Source: Granulosicoccus sp.
GTDB lineage: Bacteria > Pseudomonadota > Gammaproteobacteria > Granulosicoccales > Granulosicoccaceae
DNA length: 43,102 nucleotides
Direction of reading: 5' to 3'
Assembly: GCA_023301795.1 (NCBI GenBank)
Contig: JALZVU010000066.1
Location: 1 to 43,102 of the forward strand
The position numbers and the translations under genes are program-made. The notes beneath the pieces were generated by a model, which was given only the letters and a program-made list of their open reading frames with translations, was not told the origin of the DNA and did no database searches. This document shows, piece after piece, positions 26,186-35,601 of the stretch. Position 1 is the stretch's first letter; each line of letters opens with the position of its first letter.

Positions 26186-26935
26186 ATGATCATCATTCCA
26201 GCCATTGATTTAAAAGACGGGAAGTGCGTTCGCCTTCGGCAGGGGCGTATGGAAGACGACACCGTGTTTGACGACGATCCTGTGGCTGTTGCCAAGCGCT
26301 GGTTAGAGCAGGGTGCGCGTCGTATCCATCTGGTGGATCTTGATGGTGCGTTTGCCGGTGTTCCCAAAAACCGCGATGTCGTCAATGCTATTTGTAAGGC
26401 AAGCGGTGATGTGCCTGTTCAGATCGGTGGAGGCATACGCTCTATCGAGACGGCCAAGGCGTATCTGGATGCTGGTATCACCTATCTTATCATCGGCACC
26501 TTAGCGGTTAAACAGCCTGAATTTGTCGATCGATTGTGTCGCGAGTTTCCCGGCCATGTCATTGTGGGCCTGGATGCCAACGACGGATTTGTGGCTACTG
26601 ATGGCTGGGCCGAAGCCTCTAGCGTGACCGCAGTGTCACTGGCACAACGATTCGAGAACGTGGGTGTCAGCGCTATTGTCTACACCGACATCAGTCGCGA
26701 CGGCATGATGCAAGGCGTGAACACGGAAGCCACAGCGGCTTTGGCCGATGCCGTGGCCATCCCCATTATTGCCTCTGGTGGGGTGGCCAGCATTGCTGAT
26801 ATCGAGTCTCTGGGGCGCGAGCGTTCCCGGGGAATACAAGGGGCTATTGTTGGGCGAGCGCTCTACGATGGGGCCATTGATCTGGCTGCTGCGCAACAGC
26901 TCGGTGATCAGTTCATGAATGAGCAGGTGTCCTAA
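26186..26935 (+). CDS. hisA: Phosphoribosylformimino-AICAR ribotide isomerase
   Basis: A 249-residue (beta/alpha)8 barrel. The general base and acid lie in I-P-A-I-D-L (Asp8-type) and Y-T-D-I-S-R-D-G (Asp near 170). Phosphate loops are G-G-G-I-R and A-S-G-G-V-A. It catalyses the Amadori step before HisHF. Its end overlaps possible upstream starts of hisF. Confidence 0.96.
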   Translation: MIIIPAIDLKDGKCVRLRQGRMEDDTVFDDDPVAVAKRWLEQGARRIHLVDLDGAFAGVPKNRDVVNAICKASGDVPVQIGGGIRSIETAKAYLDAGITYLIIGTLAVKQPEFVDRLCREFPGHVIVGLDANDGFVATDGWAEASSVTAVSLAQRFENVGVSAIVYTDISRDGMMQGVNTEATAALADAVAIPIIASGGVASIADIESLGRERSRGIQGAIVGRALYDGAIDLAAAQQLGDQFMNEQVS

Positions 26936-26936
26936 C

Positions 26937-27710
26937 GTGGGCGTGGCAAAGCGCGTCATACCGTGTCTGGATGTTGATGCCGGACGAGTGGTCAAGGGTG
27001 TCAAGTTTCTCGAGATCCGTGATGCAGGCGATCCTGTGAATGTGGCGCGCGGATACAACGAGGCGGGAGCGGATGAGATTACGTTTCTGGATATCACCGC
27101 AAGCTCGGATAATCGTGACACCATCCTTCACGTTGTGGAGCAAGTGGCCTCCGAGGTGTTTATTCCACTGACCGTGGGTGGTGGAATACGGCAAGTCAGT
27201 GATGTGCGACGCCTGCTTAACGCGGGCGCTGACAAGGTCGGTATCAATACCGCCGCTGTCACCCGACCGGAGCTGGTTAGAGAAGCTTCCGATAAAGTGG
27301 GTTCACAGTGCATTGTGGTGGCGCTGGATGCCAAACAAGTGTCTGCGCCGGGCGAGCCGCAGCGTTGGGAGATATTCACCCATGGTGGTCGCAAGCCAAC
27401 AGGAATAGATGCGGTGCAATGGGCAATCAAGATGGCTGACTTTGGTGCAGGCGAGATTCTGCTGACCAGTATGGATCGCGATGGCACTAAAATCGGCTTC
27501 GATCTTGCGCTGACGCGTGCGATCAGTGATGCGGTGCAAATTCCGGTGATAGCCTCAGGTGGCGTCGGAAATCTGGACCATCTGGCCGATGGCGTGTTAA
27601 AAGGCGGCGCTGATGCCGTGTTAGCGGCAAGTATTTTTCATTTTGGGGAGTATTCGATACGTGAGGCCAAACAACACATGGCAGATCGGTCGATAGAGGT
27701 CCGTCTGTAG
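26937..27710 (+). CDS. hisF: Imidazole glycerol phosphate synthase, cyclase subunit
   Basis: A 257-residue barrel partner of His[30 protein letters not shown] and I-A-S-G-G-V-G-N are diagnostic; the catalytic aspartates are in C-L-D-V and M-D-R-D. I take the GTG at 26937, one base after the hisA stop, which gives the usual length. A GTG at 26943 or an ATG inside hisA at 26919 are alternatives. GAGCAGG at 26920-26926 can serve as the ribosome site. Confidence 0.95.
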   Translation: MGVAKRVIPCLDVDAGRVVKGVKFLEIRDAGDPVNVARGYNEAGADEITFLDITASSDNRDTILHVVEQVASEVFIPLTVGGGIRQVSDVRRLLNAGADKVGINTAAVTRPELVREASDKVGSQCIVVALDAKQVSAPGEPQRWEIFTHGGRKPTGIDAVQWAIKMADFGAGEILLTSMDRDGTKIGFDLALTRAISDAVQIPVIASGGVGNLDHLADGVLKGGADAVLAASIFHFGEYSIREAKQHMADRSIEVRL

Positions 27711-27786
27711 GCTATTCTCTGCGTGATAGACTGACAGGTCGACGCGCACGCGCTTTCAATTGCACAACATTGCACCGACGTTCCTC

Positions 27787-28173
27787 ATGATTGAATCAGT
27801 AGTCTTCAACGAATCCGGGCTTGTCCCTGCCATCGCTCAGGATGCGGCCAGTGGCACGGTGCTTATGGTCGCCTGGATGAATCGTGAGGCACTGGAGGAG
27901 ACCGTGGCAAGTGGGCGAGCGGTCTATTTTTCACGCTCCCGGCAAAAGCTGTGGCGTAAAGGCGAGGAGTCTGGCCACGTACAAAAGGTGCTCGACATCC
28001 GTTTGGACTGCGATGGTGACGTTTTATTGCTGAGCGTGGAACAGATAGGGGGTATTGCCTGTCATACGGGGCGGGTGCACTGCTTTTACCGACAGCTGGA
28101 TGAGTCCGGCCAATGGGCGGTTGTGGACGCCGTTGTCAAGGATCCGTCACTGATCTACGGGGGCGGGTCATGA
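27787..28173 (+). CDS. hisI: Phosphoribosyl-AMP cyclohydrolase
   Basis: A 128-residue enzyme for the third histidine step. It has [27 protein letters not shown], the zinc segment L-D-C-D-G-D and [11 protein letters not shown]. The start is the ATG at 27787; a TTG at 27760 could add 9 residues. Separate from HisE here, unlike the fused enterobacterial HisIE. Confidence 0.94.
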   Translation: MIESVVFNESGLVPAIAQDAASGTVLMVAWMNREALEETVASGRAVYFSRSRQKLWRKGEESGHVQKVLDIRLDCDGDVLLLSVEQIGGIACHTGRVHCFYRQLDESGQWAVVDAVVKDPSLIYGGGS

Positions 28174-28490
28174 GTGACGTGTTAGCCAGATTATGTCGGG
28201 AGATAGATTCAAGAAAAGGCATGGATGCGAAAAGTTCCTACACGGCGAGCTTGTTTGAGCGCGGTGAAGACACCATATTGAAAAAAGTGGGCGAAGAGGC
28301 TGTCGAGTTCATTCTGGCAGCTAAAGAAGACAGGGCCGATCACCTGGTGGCAGAGGCTGCTGATGTTTGGTTTCACATGTTAGTGATGCTAAGTGCCAAA
28401 GGCTTGAACGCATCGGATATATTGACTGAACTAGAACGTCGCGAAGGGGTATCCGGCCACGCCGAAAAAGCTGCTCGCGGCAACGTTTGA
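28170..28490 (+). CDS. hisE: Phosphoribosyl-ATP pyrophosphatase
   Basis: A 106-residue MazG-like helical protein for the second histidine step. The metal/ATP motif is [10 protein letters not shown] and E-A-A-D-V-W-F-H. The start ATG at 28170 overlaps the hisI stop as ATGA, with GGGGGCGGG just ahead. Confidence 0.95.
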   Translation: MSDVLARLCREIDSRKGMDAKSSYTASLFERGEDTILKKVGEEAVEFILAAKEDRADHLVAEAADVWFHMLVMLSAKGLNASDILTELERREGVSGHAEKAARGNV

Positions 28491-28512
28491 AAACGATAAC
28501 AGAGACACACTT

Positions 28513-28737
28513 ATGGGTATGCCCAGCGTTCCACAGCTACTGATCATTCTGGTCATTGTCGTGCTTATTTTTGGTGCCAAACGATTGAAGAATCTGGGTG
28601 GCGATCTGGGATCGGCAGTCAAAGGCTTCAAGCAGGCTGTTAAAGATGAAGACAAGACCCCTGCTGAACTTGAAGATGGCACTGAAAACGCCACTGATAC
28701 TGTCATGAACAAGACTGAAGATCAGAAACCATCCTGA
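28513..28737 (+). CDS. tatA: Sec-independent translocase TatA
   Basis: A 74-residue TatA/E protein. It has a short N-terminal membrane helix ([13 protein letters not shown]), the hinge [11 protein letters not shown], an amphipathic helix ([10 protein letters not shown]) and an acidic tail. It forms the pore of the twin-arginine system. It follows hisE by 22 bases. Confidence 0.95.
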   Translation: MGMPSVPQLLIILVIVVLIFGAKRLKNLGGDLGSAVKGFKQAVKDEDKTPAELEDGTENATDTVMNKTEDQKPS

Positions 28738-28787
28738 GCAGCTCCGGGCCGGATTGTCCATGAAAGACAGAACAGAGTTGACTTGCC

Positions 28788-29369
28788 GTGTTTGATGTTG
28801 GATTCACCGAACTCCTGTTGATCGGGATTGTATCGCTTGTGGTCATTGGCCCCGAGCGTTTGCCTGTGGTTGCTAAAACTGCGGGACAGTGGATCGCAAA
28901 GCTACAACGTTTTGTGCGAGGGGTAAAAACAGATCTTGCCTCTGAGCTTGAATCGGGGGATCTGAAAAAACTCATCGGTGATCAACGCGAGCAGATCAAC
29001 GAGCTCAAAGACATGGTGTCCACCGCCAAGACCGAGTTTCAGAGCACTAGCCGCAGTGTGGTTAAAAGTGCGAAAGAAGGTTTGGCTGAACTGGAAACCA
29101 CTGTCAGTGATGCAAAATCTGTCGTCAAGAAATCAAATGACGATACGCCTGCATCTGACTCGGACGTAACACTTTCTAAGCGCTCTGGCGCAGAAGAAAG
29201 CTCGAGTGGTTCCCGTGAGGACGTCTCGACTGTCGGTGTCAGCAAATCTCAGACGGCTAACGCCAGTAGCTCAACGCCAAGTACCATTAAAGCTGCGGCC
29301 GGCAAGCCTGATGCTGCCGAGCCATCTGCCCCAAAACGTACCGGTACCGATGACTCGGACGGCCAATGA
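28788..29369 (+). CDS. tatB: Sec-independent translocase TatB
   Basis: A 193-residue TatB with GTG start. The family N-terminus M-F-D-V-G-F-T-E-L-L-L-I-G and G-P-E-R-L-P are clear. A coiled amphipathic helix extends to about residue 115, and the last 75 residues are a Ser/Thr/Ala-rich disordered tail. It forms the receptor complex with TatC for RR signal peptides, such as that of the DUF1501 protein in this window. Confidence 0.94.
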   Translation: MFDVGFTELLLIGIVSLVVIGPERLPVVAKTAGQWIAKLQRFVRGVKTDLASELESGDLKKLIGDQREQINELKDMVSTAKTEFQSTSRSVVKSAKEGLAELETTVSDAKSVVKKSNDDTPASDSDVTLSKRSGAEESSSGSREDVSTVGVSKSQTANASSSTPSTIKAAAGKPDAAEPSAPKRTGTDDSDGQ

Positions 29370-29396
29370 ACGTATCGTTTGAAATAGGCTGTAATC

Positions 29397-30497
29397 ATGG
29401 CGTCACCTGATTCCTCTGTTGACCTGGAACAGGGTTTTCTGTCGCACCTGGTAGAGCTGCGTGACCGGCTGCTAAAGATGTTGCTGGCAGTGGGCATCCT
29501 GTTTCTTAGTCTGTTCTGGTTCTCTGACAAGATCTACACCGCATTGGCCGCGCCTTTGCTCAGGCACTTGCCCGATAGTCAGATGATCGCGATCGACGTT
29601 GCGGCTCCATTCTTCATCCCTTTTAAGCTCACGTTGATGTTGTGCGTGTTTTTAGCGGTGCCGTATCTGCTGTATCAGATCTGGTCGTTTGTCGCGCCTG
29701 GTTTGTATGCTCATGAAAAAAAGCTGGTAGTGCCGTTGCTTGTCTCTAGCACAGGTCTGTTTTACGCCGGTGTCGCCTTTGCCTATTTTGTTGTGTTTCC
29801 TCTTGTGTTCGGATTCTTTACCAGCGTGGCGCCAGAGGGGGTTACGGTCAGTACCGACATTGGCCGCTATCTGGATTTTGTCATTACGTTGTTCTTCGCA
29901 TTTGGCATTGCGTTCGAGGTGCCCGTTGCAACAGTCCTTGTCGTGGCAGTTGGCATTACAACACCTGATCAGCTGGTTAAAATACGGCCCTATGTGTTCG
30001 TGGCAGCCTTCGTCATCGGAATGTTTCTGACGCCACCCGATATGATTTCTCAGACCTTGTTAGCGGTGCCGATGTGGTTATTGTACGAGGTCGGAATTGT
30101 ATTCTCACGCAAGTATCAGAAGCGGATGCAGGCTGCAGGGATGGCACGTGACAAACGCTATGATGAGGATGACGATGAGCCTGAGCCTACTGATCCTGCA
30201 CCGACAGGTTCAGGTCCCGGCGGCGCTGGTTTGGCTGCGGGTGCGGCCAAGGGCTCACCCAAAAATGAAAAGCATGAGCCGGAGTACGAACCCCCCGTTC
30301 CGTCATCGAGCACCAAGGATGATGAACAAGCAGATGAGGCTGCCAGCGCCAAGCCGGGTAGTGTTGCCCCTGCGCTGATTAAAAAGCCAGATGCCAATGG
30401 TGTGTACCGAAACAGCATGACCGACAGTGATGAGTCGAGCGATGCGCCCGACTCATCCAGTTTGACGCCTGATCAGGGCAAACCTACCAAGGACTAA
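29397..30497 (+). CDS. tatC: Sec-independent translocase TatC with long C-terminal extension
   Basis: A 366-residue protein. The TatC core of six helices fills residues about 1-245: [21 protein letters not shown] and [15 protein letters not shown] are diagnostic, including the acidic residue that contacts the RR motif. About 115 further residues (nt 30147-30494) form an Asp/Glu/Pro/Ser-rich disordered tail that ordinary TatC (about 250 residues) lacks. Confidence 0.94.
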   Translation: MASPDSSVDLEQGFLSHLVELRDRLLKMLLAVGILFLSLFWFSDKIYTALAAPLLRHLPDSQMIAIDVAAPFFIPFKLTLMLCVFLAVPYLLYQIWSFVAPGLYAHEKKLVVPLLVSSTGLFYAGVAFAYFVVFPLVFGFFTSVAPEGVTVSTDIGRYLDFVITLFFAFGIAFEVPVATVLVVAVGITTPDQLVKIRPYVFVAAFVIGMFLTPPDMISQTLLAVPMWLLYEVGIVFSRKYQKRMQAAGMARDKRYDEDDDEPEPTDPAPTGSGPGGAGLAAGAAKGSPKNEKHEPEYEPPVPSSSTKDDEQADEAASAKPGSVAPALIKKPDANGVYRNSMTDSDESSDAPDSSSLTPDQGKPTKD

Positions 30498-30503
30498 TTA
30501 ACC

Positions 30504-32045
30504 ATGCCTGAGAATGTATTGCCTCCAAGGCGTCCAGTGCTACTTGTCATTATGGACGGGATTGGAGTCAATCCATCCAAGCTTGATAATGCGGTGGCGT
30601 TGGCTCGTACGCCCAACCTTGATCAGATTTACGCAAACAATCCAACCTGTCTGTTAGAGGCCTCCGGGCGTGCTGTGGGTTTGCCTGAAGGGCAGATGGG
30701 TAATTCGGAGGTCGGCCATCTAAGCATTGGGGCTGGCACCGTGTTGCGCCAGGATCTGGTGAAAATCGGTGATGCCATTGACGATGGTACCTTCAACGAT
30801 AACGAAGCCATCGCTGCAATGATTGCGCGCTGCCAGGCCAAGGGGCAGGCGTTGCAACTTGTTGGTTTGGTATCAGACGGTGGAGTTCACAGTCACACGG
30901 ATCATCTATTGGCGCTGATTGCCTTGTGCAAAGACAATGGTGTTAAACCCGTTCTACACGCCATTACCGACGGACGTGACACGCCACCTGGCAGTGCGGC
31001 CGGATTCATGGCTCGCGTGATGCCTGACTTGAGTGATGCAGGTGGCCTGGTTGCGACAGTTTCAGGGCGCTATTACGCTATGGACCGCGATAAACGTTGG
31101 GATCGGGTTGAGCTTGCCTGGCAGGCTATGGTGCGTGGACAGGGACGGCGTGCAAGCGATCTTGAGGCTGCGCTTCAAGCTGCTAATGAAAATCAGGAAA
31201 CCGATGAGTTTCTTACTCCTACCGTGCTGGATGCTCATCAGCTTTGGGATGCTGACACAGAAGTATTTTTCTTTAACTTTCGTAACGACAGACCGCGAGA
31301 GTTGAGTGAGGCCATCGGACTTGATTCTTTTGAGGGCTTTGAGCGTCCTGAGTATTCTCTGGCAACGCTGACGACGATGACGCGCTATGAATCAAGCTAC
31401 CCATTCGATTGTGCGTTTACCCGTGATGAGCCCGGTATCACTTTAGGCCAAGCGGTGTCGGATGCGGGCATCATGCAGATTCGTTCTGCGGAAACAGAAA
31501 AGTACCCACACGTTACGTTCTTCTTTAACGGCGGAAGGGATGAGCCTCTTGCCAATGAAGTGCGGCTGTTGGTGGATTCGCCCAAGGTTGCTACCTATGA
31601 TCTTCAACCTGAGATGAGTGCCGAAGGCATTACCGACGGTATAGTGAAGGCCATTGAAGAAGCTGCTGCTGGGCTTATTGTCGTGAATCTGGCCAACGGT
31701 GACATGGTGGGTCATACCGGTGTGCCAGAGGCTGTTATCGCGGCGGTTGAGACTGTTGATACCATGGTGGGACGGATGTGGACAGCAGCCCGGGAGCATG
31801 GCTATTCGGTAGTACTAACAGCTGATCACGGTAACGCTGACATGCTTGTGGATCCTGTGAGTCGCAAGCCTCATACGCAGCACACGACGTTTCCTGTGCC
31901 TTGTGTTGTCTCAGATAGCCAGAACTGGGAGTTGGGAAATGGCAATGGCTTGCCGGCTATTGCGCCGACTATTCTCCAGCTTATGGGCTTGGACAAGCCA
32001 GCTGGCATGATGGGTAATTCGTTGTTGCTAGGCGTTGTTGATTGA
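30504..32045 (+). CDS. gpmI: 2,3-bisphosphoglycerate-independent phosphoglycerate mutase
   Basis: A 513-residue dimanganese alkaline-phosphatase-fold enzyme that interconverts 3- and 2-phosphoglycerate. V-I-M-D-G-I-G-V-N holds the first metal aspartate, Q-M-G-N-S-E-V-G-H the catalytic serine (S68), and T-A-D-H-G-N-A-D the second metal site. It begins 6 bases after the tatC stop, so it is the last gene of the run and reads into the 32119-32155 terminator. Confidence 0.97.
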   Translation: MPENVLPPRRPVLLVIMDGIGVNPSKLDNAVALARTPNLDQIYANNPTCLLEASGRAVGLPEGQMGNSEVGHLSIGAGTVLRQDLVKIGDAIDDGTFNDNEAIAAMIARCQAKGQALQLVGLVSDGGVHSHTDHLLALIALCKDNGVKPVLHAITDGRDTPPGSAAGFMARVMPDLSDAGGLVATVSGRYYAMDRDKRWDRVELAWQAMVRGQGRRASDLEAALQAANENQETDEFLTPTVLDAHQLWDADTEVFFFNFRNDRPRELSEAIGLDSFEGFERPEYSLATLTTMTRYESSYPFDCAFTRDEPGITLGQAVSDAGIMQIRSAETEKYPHVTFFFNGGRDEPLANEVRLLVDSPKVATYDLQPEMSAEGITDGIVKAIEEAAAGLIVVNLANGDMVGHTGVPEAVIAAVETVDTMVGRMWTAAREHGYSVVLTADHGNADMLVDPVSRKPHTQHTTFPVPCVVSDSQNWELGNGNGLPAIAPTILQLMGLDKPAGMMGNSLLLGVVD

Positions 32046-32118
32046 TTGCAGAGGGCGATAATTTTTCTGCTGATGACTCAGCTGACAGACTTAGTCACTT
32101 GTCTTGATCAGCTGTATG

Positions 32119-32155
32119 AAACGACAAAGCGCCGAGAGTGCGCGCTTTGTCGTTT
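32119..32155. terminator. Bidirectional terminator between gpmI and the ABC receptor gene
   Basis: AAACGACAAAGCGC (32119-32132) and GCGCTTTGTCGTTT (32142-32155) form a perfect 14-bp stem with a 9-base loop, in the gap between convergent genes. The flanking A/T ends make it usable from both sides. Confidence 0.88.
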
Positions 32156-32214
32156 AGCACGACGGGTGAACTAGTCGAGCAAGAGAGAACTCTTGCTAAA
32201 CAGGCTCAGAGGTT

Positions 32215-33363
32215 TTATCGCTCCAGTGCACCAACACCTGAGAATCTGAACGCCTCTTGCTCAAGCTCGCCAATTTGCTCATCGCTCATTTCATCATGCG
32301 CTACGAGAATGCGGCCCATGAATACCAACGGTAGTTCAGCTTCACGTCCTTCCAGGTGATACTTGATGGATTCTGCCGCTGCTGCACCCACATCATCACC
32401 GATGCGCATAGGTGTCGCATTTAGCTCTTTGCGGCGAATGGCGTCCAGTTCAAGTCCGGTGCCACCCCAGCCTGTTGAGAAAATATCGTCTTCACGCTCA
32501 GCACCGATCAAGGCTTCCATTGAGCCCATAGACATAGCGGTATTAGCGTTGTGGATAACGGTGACTTCAGGGTAAGCCTGCAGTATCAGATTGGTGCCGG
32601 CAAAGCCGCCCTCGCGAGAGTAATCGCCATAGTGCTCATAGGCCATCTTCCAGCCAGCTTTCTCTTCAATACATTTTTTGAAATCACCTGAACGCTGATT
32701 GTCAGTGATACCCGGTATTCCTCGAATCAGTGCGTAGGTGACGTCATCACCCAGTCGTTCTGCCATGTAGTCGCAAATGTTCAAAGCACCCAATGTGGAT
32801 GAGAAATCAAACCATCCAGCAGGTTGCTTTTCGAATTGCTTGAGTGGGGTATGAAATGCCCAGACAAAGGTTTTGAAGTCTTCACTTTTTGACAATCGAT
32901 CAATGTTGTCTGCTTGAGTGGCAAGCTCTGATGGACCGAAGACAACAAAGTCATATAGATCGCTGTCTTGCAGCAGCTGCTCGGTATACGTGCTCTGCAG
33001 TGAGTGCTCAATCTGGCGCGAAGCGAATTCAGTGGTCTCATATTCAATGCCTAGCTGATCCATTCTTTGGGTGAACGCTAGATACGCTCGAGCCCAGAAA
33101 TCTGAAACATCTGCTGAAGGATAGACCAGTGCAATTCGTACAGGCCCGTCCTGCTCTACGGTGAGTGGAATTGCATCGGTGGCGACCACTTCCTGAAGCG
33201 TTTCAACCGTGCCAGGTACGTTAACTTCTTCTGGGAACCAGTAATCACGCTCAGCGATATCGGGCAGTTCCTTTAACGGTAGCGTGTCGGACCAGGCGGG
33301 TGTGACACTGCCAAGAGCTGCTGCCAGCACAGCTGTGCTGATAAGTGTTGTGGTGAATCTCAT
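32215..33363 (-). CDS. LuxP-like periplasmic binding protein of a ribose-type ABC transporter
   Basis: A 382-residue type I periplasmic receptor with a Sec signal peptide (cleavage near P-A-W-S). The ATG at 33363 is preferred; an earlier start would break the signal. GAGGAAAAG is upstream. The pattern resembles Vibrio LuxP, the autoinducer-2 receptor, more than RbsB. It has an extra N-terminal region (residues 25-70), V-Y-P-S-A-D-V-S-D-F-W (87-90 = SDFW), a DNQRSGDF segment (R224), STGWGGTGLELDAI (W299) and T-P-M-R-I-G-D-D (R320). From memory these align with LuxP Ser79/Trp82, Arg215, Trp289 and Arg310, while Gln77 and Asp267 are replaced. It is last in the ATPase-permease-receptor operon. 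Ligand: sugar, AI-2-like furanosyl compound or polyol. Confidence 0.82.
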   Translation of the reverse strand: MRFTTTLISTAVLAAALGSVTPAWSDTLPLKELPDIAERDYWFPEEVNVPGTVETLQEVVATDAIPLTVEQDGPVRIALVYPSADVSDFWARAYLAFTQRMDQLGIEYETTEFASRQIEHSLQSTYTEQLLQDSDLYDFVVFGPSELATQADNIDRLSKSEDFKTFVWAFHTPLKQFEKQPAGWFDFSSTLGALNICDYMAERLGDDVTYALIRGIPGITDNQRSGDFKKCIEEKAGWKMAYEHYGDYSREGGFAGTNLILQAYPEVTVIHNANTAMSMGSMEALIGAEREDDIFSTGWGGTGLELDAIRRKELNATPMRIGDDVGAAAAESIKYHLEGREAELPLVFMGRILVAHDEMSDEQIGELEQEAFRFSGVGALER

Positions 33364-33499
33364 GGGTTTTCTTTTCCTCGAAAAATGCAGACACATTGCG
33401 CTTTGCTCTATTGGTGGTGAAGATCAATGTGCCTGCTGGTGATGCGATAAAAATCGCTGTATGGGTAGGTAGGAATTTTAAATAATAACGTGATTCTTT

Positions 33500-33529
33500 A
33501 ATCTGGTTTATTCATGAATAATCCAGATT
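33500..33529. repeat. 30-bp near-perfect palindrome
   Basis: AATCTGG at 33500-33506 and CCAGATT at 33523-33529 flank TATTCATGAATA; the 30 bases are symmetric except at one mirrored pair. It lies 6 bases past the permease stop and 137 bases before the receptor start. The reverse-strand half CTGGATTATTCATGAA occurs identically at 37337-37352. Confidence 0.85.
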
Positions 33530-33535
33530 AGTGCG

Positions 33536-34666
33536 CTAACGAACGGCTGTCGTGTCGCCTGCGAACATATAGCCCAGTAAAAATAGCGATCCGATAATCA
33601 TAGCCAGAATCAGTAAGAACTTGCCAAGCCGACGATTCTCGGGAGAGGCGAGAGCTTCCATGAAGCCGCCTTGTCCATCCCGATCTTTTTGTTGCATCCA
33701 GGTATAGAACGCTACTGAAGAGATGATGACAACGCCTGAGGCTACGGACTGCCAGAAGAACTCAATGCGCAGGGTGACAAGAGCGTTGAGCATCATGGCT
33801 AGTAACAGCACGCCGGCCAATGATCCGACGATGGAGCCTCGCCCACCGAACAGCGATGTTCCGCCAACCACAACAGCTGCAATAACGTGAAGGTTGAAAA
33901 AGGGTGCCGAGGTTGCCTGAATGGCGTTGAGCTTGCCTGCCAGCATCACGCCCGCCAGTCCTGCCATGGCGCCCATCAGCACATAAACATAAACCTTGTA
34001 ACGATTAACAGGGACTCCGGTGAGTTCAGCTGCTTCTGGATTTGAGCCTATGGCGATGGCATAACGTCCAAGACGCGTGCGGGTATAAATGAAAAACCCG
34101 AGAACCAGTGTGCTCAAGCCAATGACAACCGGTATTGGCAGGAAGCCAGGAATAGCGCCACGCCCTATTGCCACTATCTCTTCAGGAAAACGTGACAGTA
34201 CAACGCCTTTGGCAAGTACTAACGCCAAACCGCGGTAGACAAGATCCATGGCAACGGTGCCGATAAGATCCGGCACACGAAGTCGTGTGATGATCAGTCC
34301 GTTGATGAGCCCGCACAGAGCTCCCAGACTGATGGCGATTGACACACCCGCCCACCACGGAAAGCCGTAGGATTTCACCATATAGCCCATGATGATAGCG
34401 GTCAGTGCCGCCACTGAACCGATTGATAGATCGATGCCGCGCGTTGTGATTACCAATGTCATGGCCATGGCCATGGGCATATAGAGTGCAGCATCCTTGA
34501 GGATGATGTCGAAGTTGGAGACGCGAAAATAACGCGCAGGCTCCAGTAGTGCCATGAAGATCAACAGAGCTGCGATCATGACCATCGGTCCCAACAAGGA
34601 CAGGTAGCGATCCAGCTTTTCCCGGCGTGACAGGCCTTTGGCCAGTTCTGCAGTTTGCTCACTCAT
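33536..34666 (-). CDS. Ribose-type ABC transporter permease (RbsC/FrcC-like)
   Basis: A 376-residue membrane protein. T-R-G-I-D-L-S-I-G-S-V-A-A-L near residue 75 and V-G-G-T-S-L-F-G-G-R-G-S near 268 are the hallmark loops of the carbohydrate-uptake-2 permeases. I take the ATG at 34666, which overlaps the ATPase stop by 8 bases; the open frame runs 37 codons upstream inside the ATPase gene. A hydrophilic C-terminal segment (about 315-345) precedes one extra helix. Confidence 0.9.
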   Translation of the reverse strand: MSEQTAELAKGLSRREKLDRYLSLLGPMVMIAALLIFMALLEPARYFRVSNFDIILKDAALYMPMAMAMTLVITTRGIDLSIGSVAALTAIIMGYMVKSYGFPWWAGVSIAISLGALCGLINGLIITRLRVPDLIGTVAMDLVYRGLALVLAKGVVLSRFPEEIVAIGRGAIPGFLPIPVVIGLSTLVLGFFIYTRTRLGRYAIAIGSNPEAAELTGVPVNRYKVYVYVLMGAMAGLAGVMLAGKLNAIQATSAPFFNLHVIAAVVVGGTSLFGGRGSIVGSLAGVLLLAMMLNALVTLRIEFFWQSVASGVVIISSVAFYTWMQQKDRDGQGGFMEALASPENRRLGKFLLILAMIIGSLFLLGYMFAGDTTAVR

Positions 34667-35453
34667 GCGCTGATGCTCCATCGGCTGACGATTGTTCAGC
34701 CGATGCGCCGACCATGATTCCCAGTACGCTGGTGGTATCACTGTCGCGCGTGTTAACCATATCGGCACGTCGTCCACGACGCATTATCTGAATGCGATCG
34801 GATATCGCAAAGACATCATCGAGGCTATGCGATATGACGATAACGCCCAGCCCTTGCTCTCGAACAGCTTCTATCAATTTGAGTGTGCGGGCCGTCTCAC
34901 GCGGGCCAAGAGCCGCAGTAGGTTCGTCCATCACCAGCACTTTCAGATCTGAATGATAGACAGCGCGAGCAATGGCTATAGCCTGGCGTTGTCCGCCCGA
35001 GAGGCTGTCAGTAGAGACGTCCATGCTGCGCAGCGTGACACCCAGACGCTCTTGGAGTGTGCGTTCAGCCTCTTCACGCATGCGCCGGTTATCGAGAACT
35101 TCAAGTCCAAGAAATTTCCGGGTCAGCTCACTACCCAGAAACATGTTGGCAGCTGGCGTTAGATGATCTGCCAGTGCCAGTGTTTGATAAACCGCATCAA
35201 TGCCGTGTTCGATTGCGTCAGAGTGGCTGTTCATGGTCAAGGGTTGACCGTTGAGTTCGATGGTACCTGTGGTGGGGCGCAGCACGCCGGTAAGAATTTT
35301 AATCAGTGTGGATTTGCCGGCGCCGTTGTCGCCAACGATGGCTAGCACTTCTCCTGCATTCAGTTCAAGGTCAACATCCTCGAGCGCGGTGACGCCGCCG
35401 AAGCGTTTGGTAATGCCCCGCATTTGTATGAGCGGTGGTGAATCTGGCGACAT
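34659..35453 (-). CDS. Ribose-type ABC transporter ATPase, single domain (FrcA-like)
   Basis: A 264-residue ATPase. Walker A is GDNGAGKST, the signature is LSGGQRQAIAIARAV, Walker B is V-L-V-M-D-E-P-T-A-A-L-G and the switch is V-I-S-H-S. One nucleotide-binding domain instead of the two fused in RbsA is typical of the FrcA branch. D-L-K-V-L-V-M is typical of sugar importers. First gene of the operon, with a palindromic operator candidate 76 bases upstream. Confidence 0.92.
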   Translation of the reverse strand: MSPDSPPLIQMRGITKRFGGVTALEDVDLELNAGEVLAIVGDNGAGKSTLIKILTGVLRPTTGTIELNGQPLTMNSHSDAIEHGIDAVYQTLALADHLTPAANMFLGSELTRKFLGLEVLDNRRMREEAERTLQERLGVTLRSMDVSTDSLSGGQRQAIAIARAVYHSDLKVLVMDEPTAALGPRETARTLKLIEAVREQGLGVIVISHSLDDVFAISDRIQIMRRGRRADMVNTRDSDTTSVLGIMVGASAEQSSADGASAHE

Positions 35454-35528
35454 AGAGCGACCTCTGTTACATCAAAGAAGTGCTCAGGCCTGTGTAAATA
35501 CTGCAGATCACAAACCTGAACTAACAAG

Positions 35529-35546
35529 AACGTTACCGGTAACGTT
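35529..35546. promoter_or_regulatory. Perfect 18-bp palindrome, LacI/GalR-type operator candidate
   Basis: AACGTTACCGGTAACGTT is exactly self-complementary, with a central CG as LacI-family operators usually have; the core GTTACCGGTAAC is like the gluconate repressor (GntR) site of enterics. It sits 76 bases before the ATPase start, so it probably controls the ABC operon. No LacI-family gene is in the window. Confidence 0.75.
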
Positions 35547-35601
35547 ACAACATTTCGTCAGGTTACAGGCAACTAGCCCAAGGCTCAAGCCCTTAACTCA
35601 A

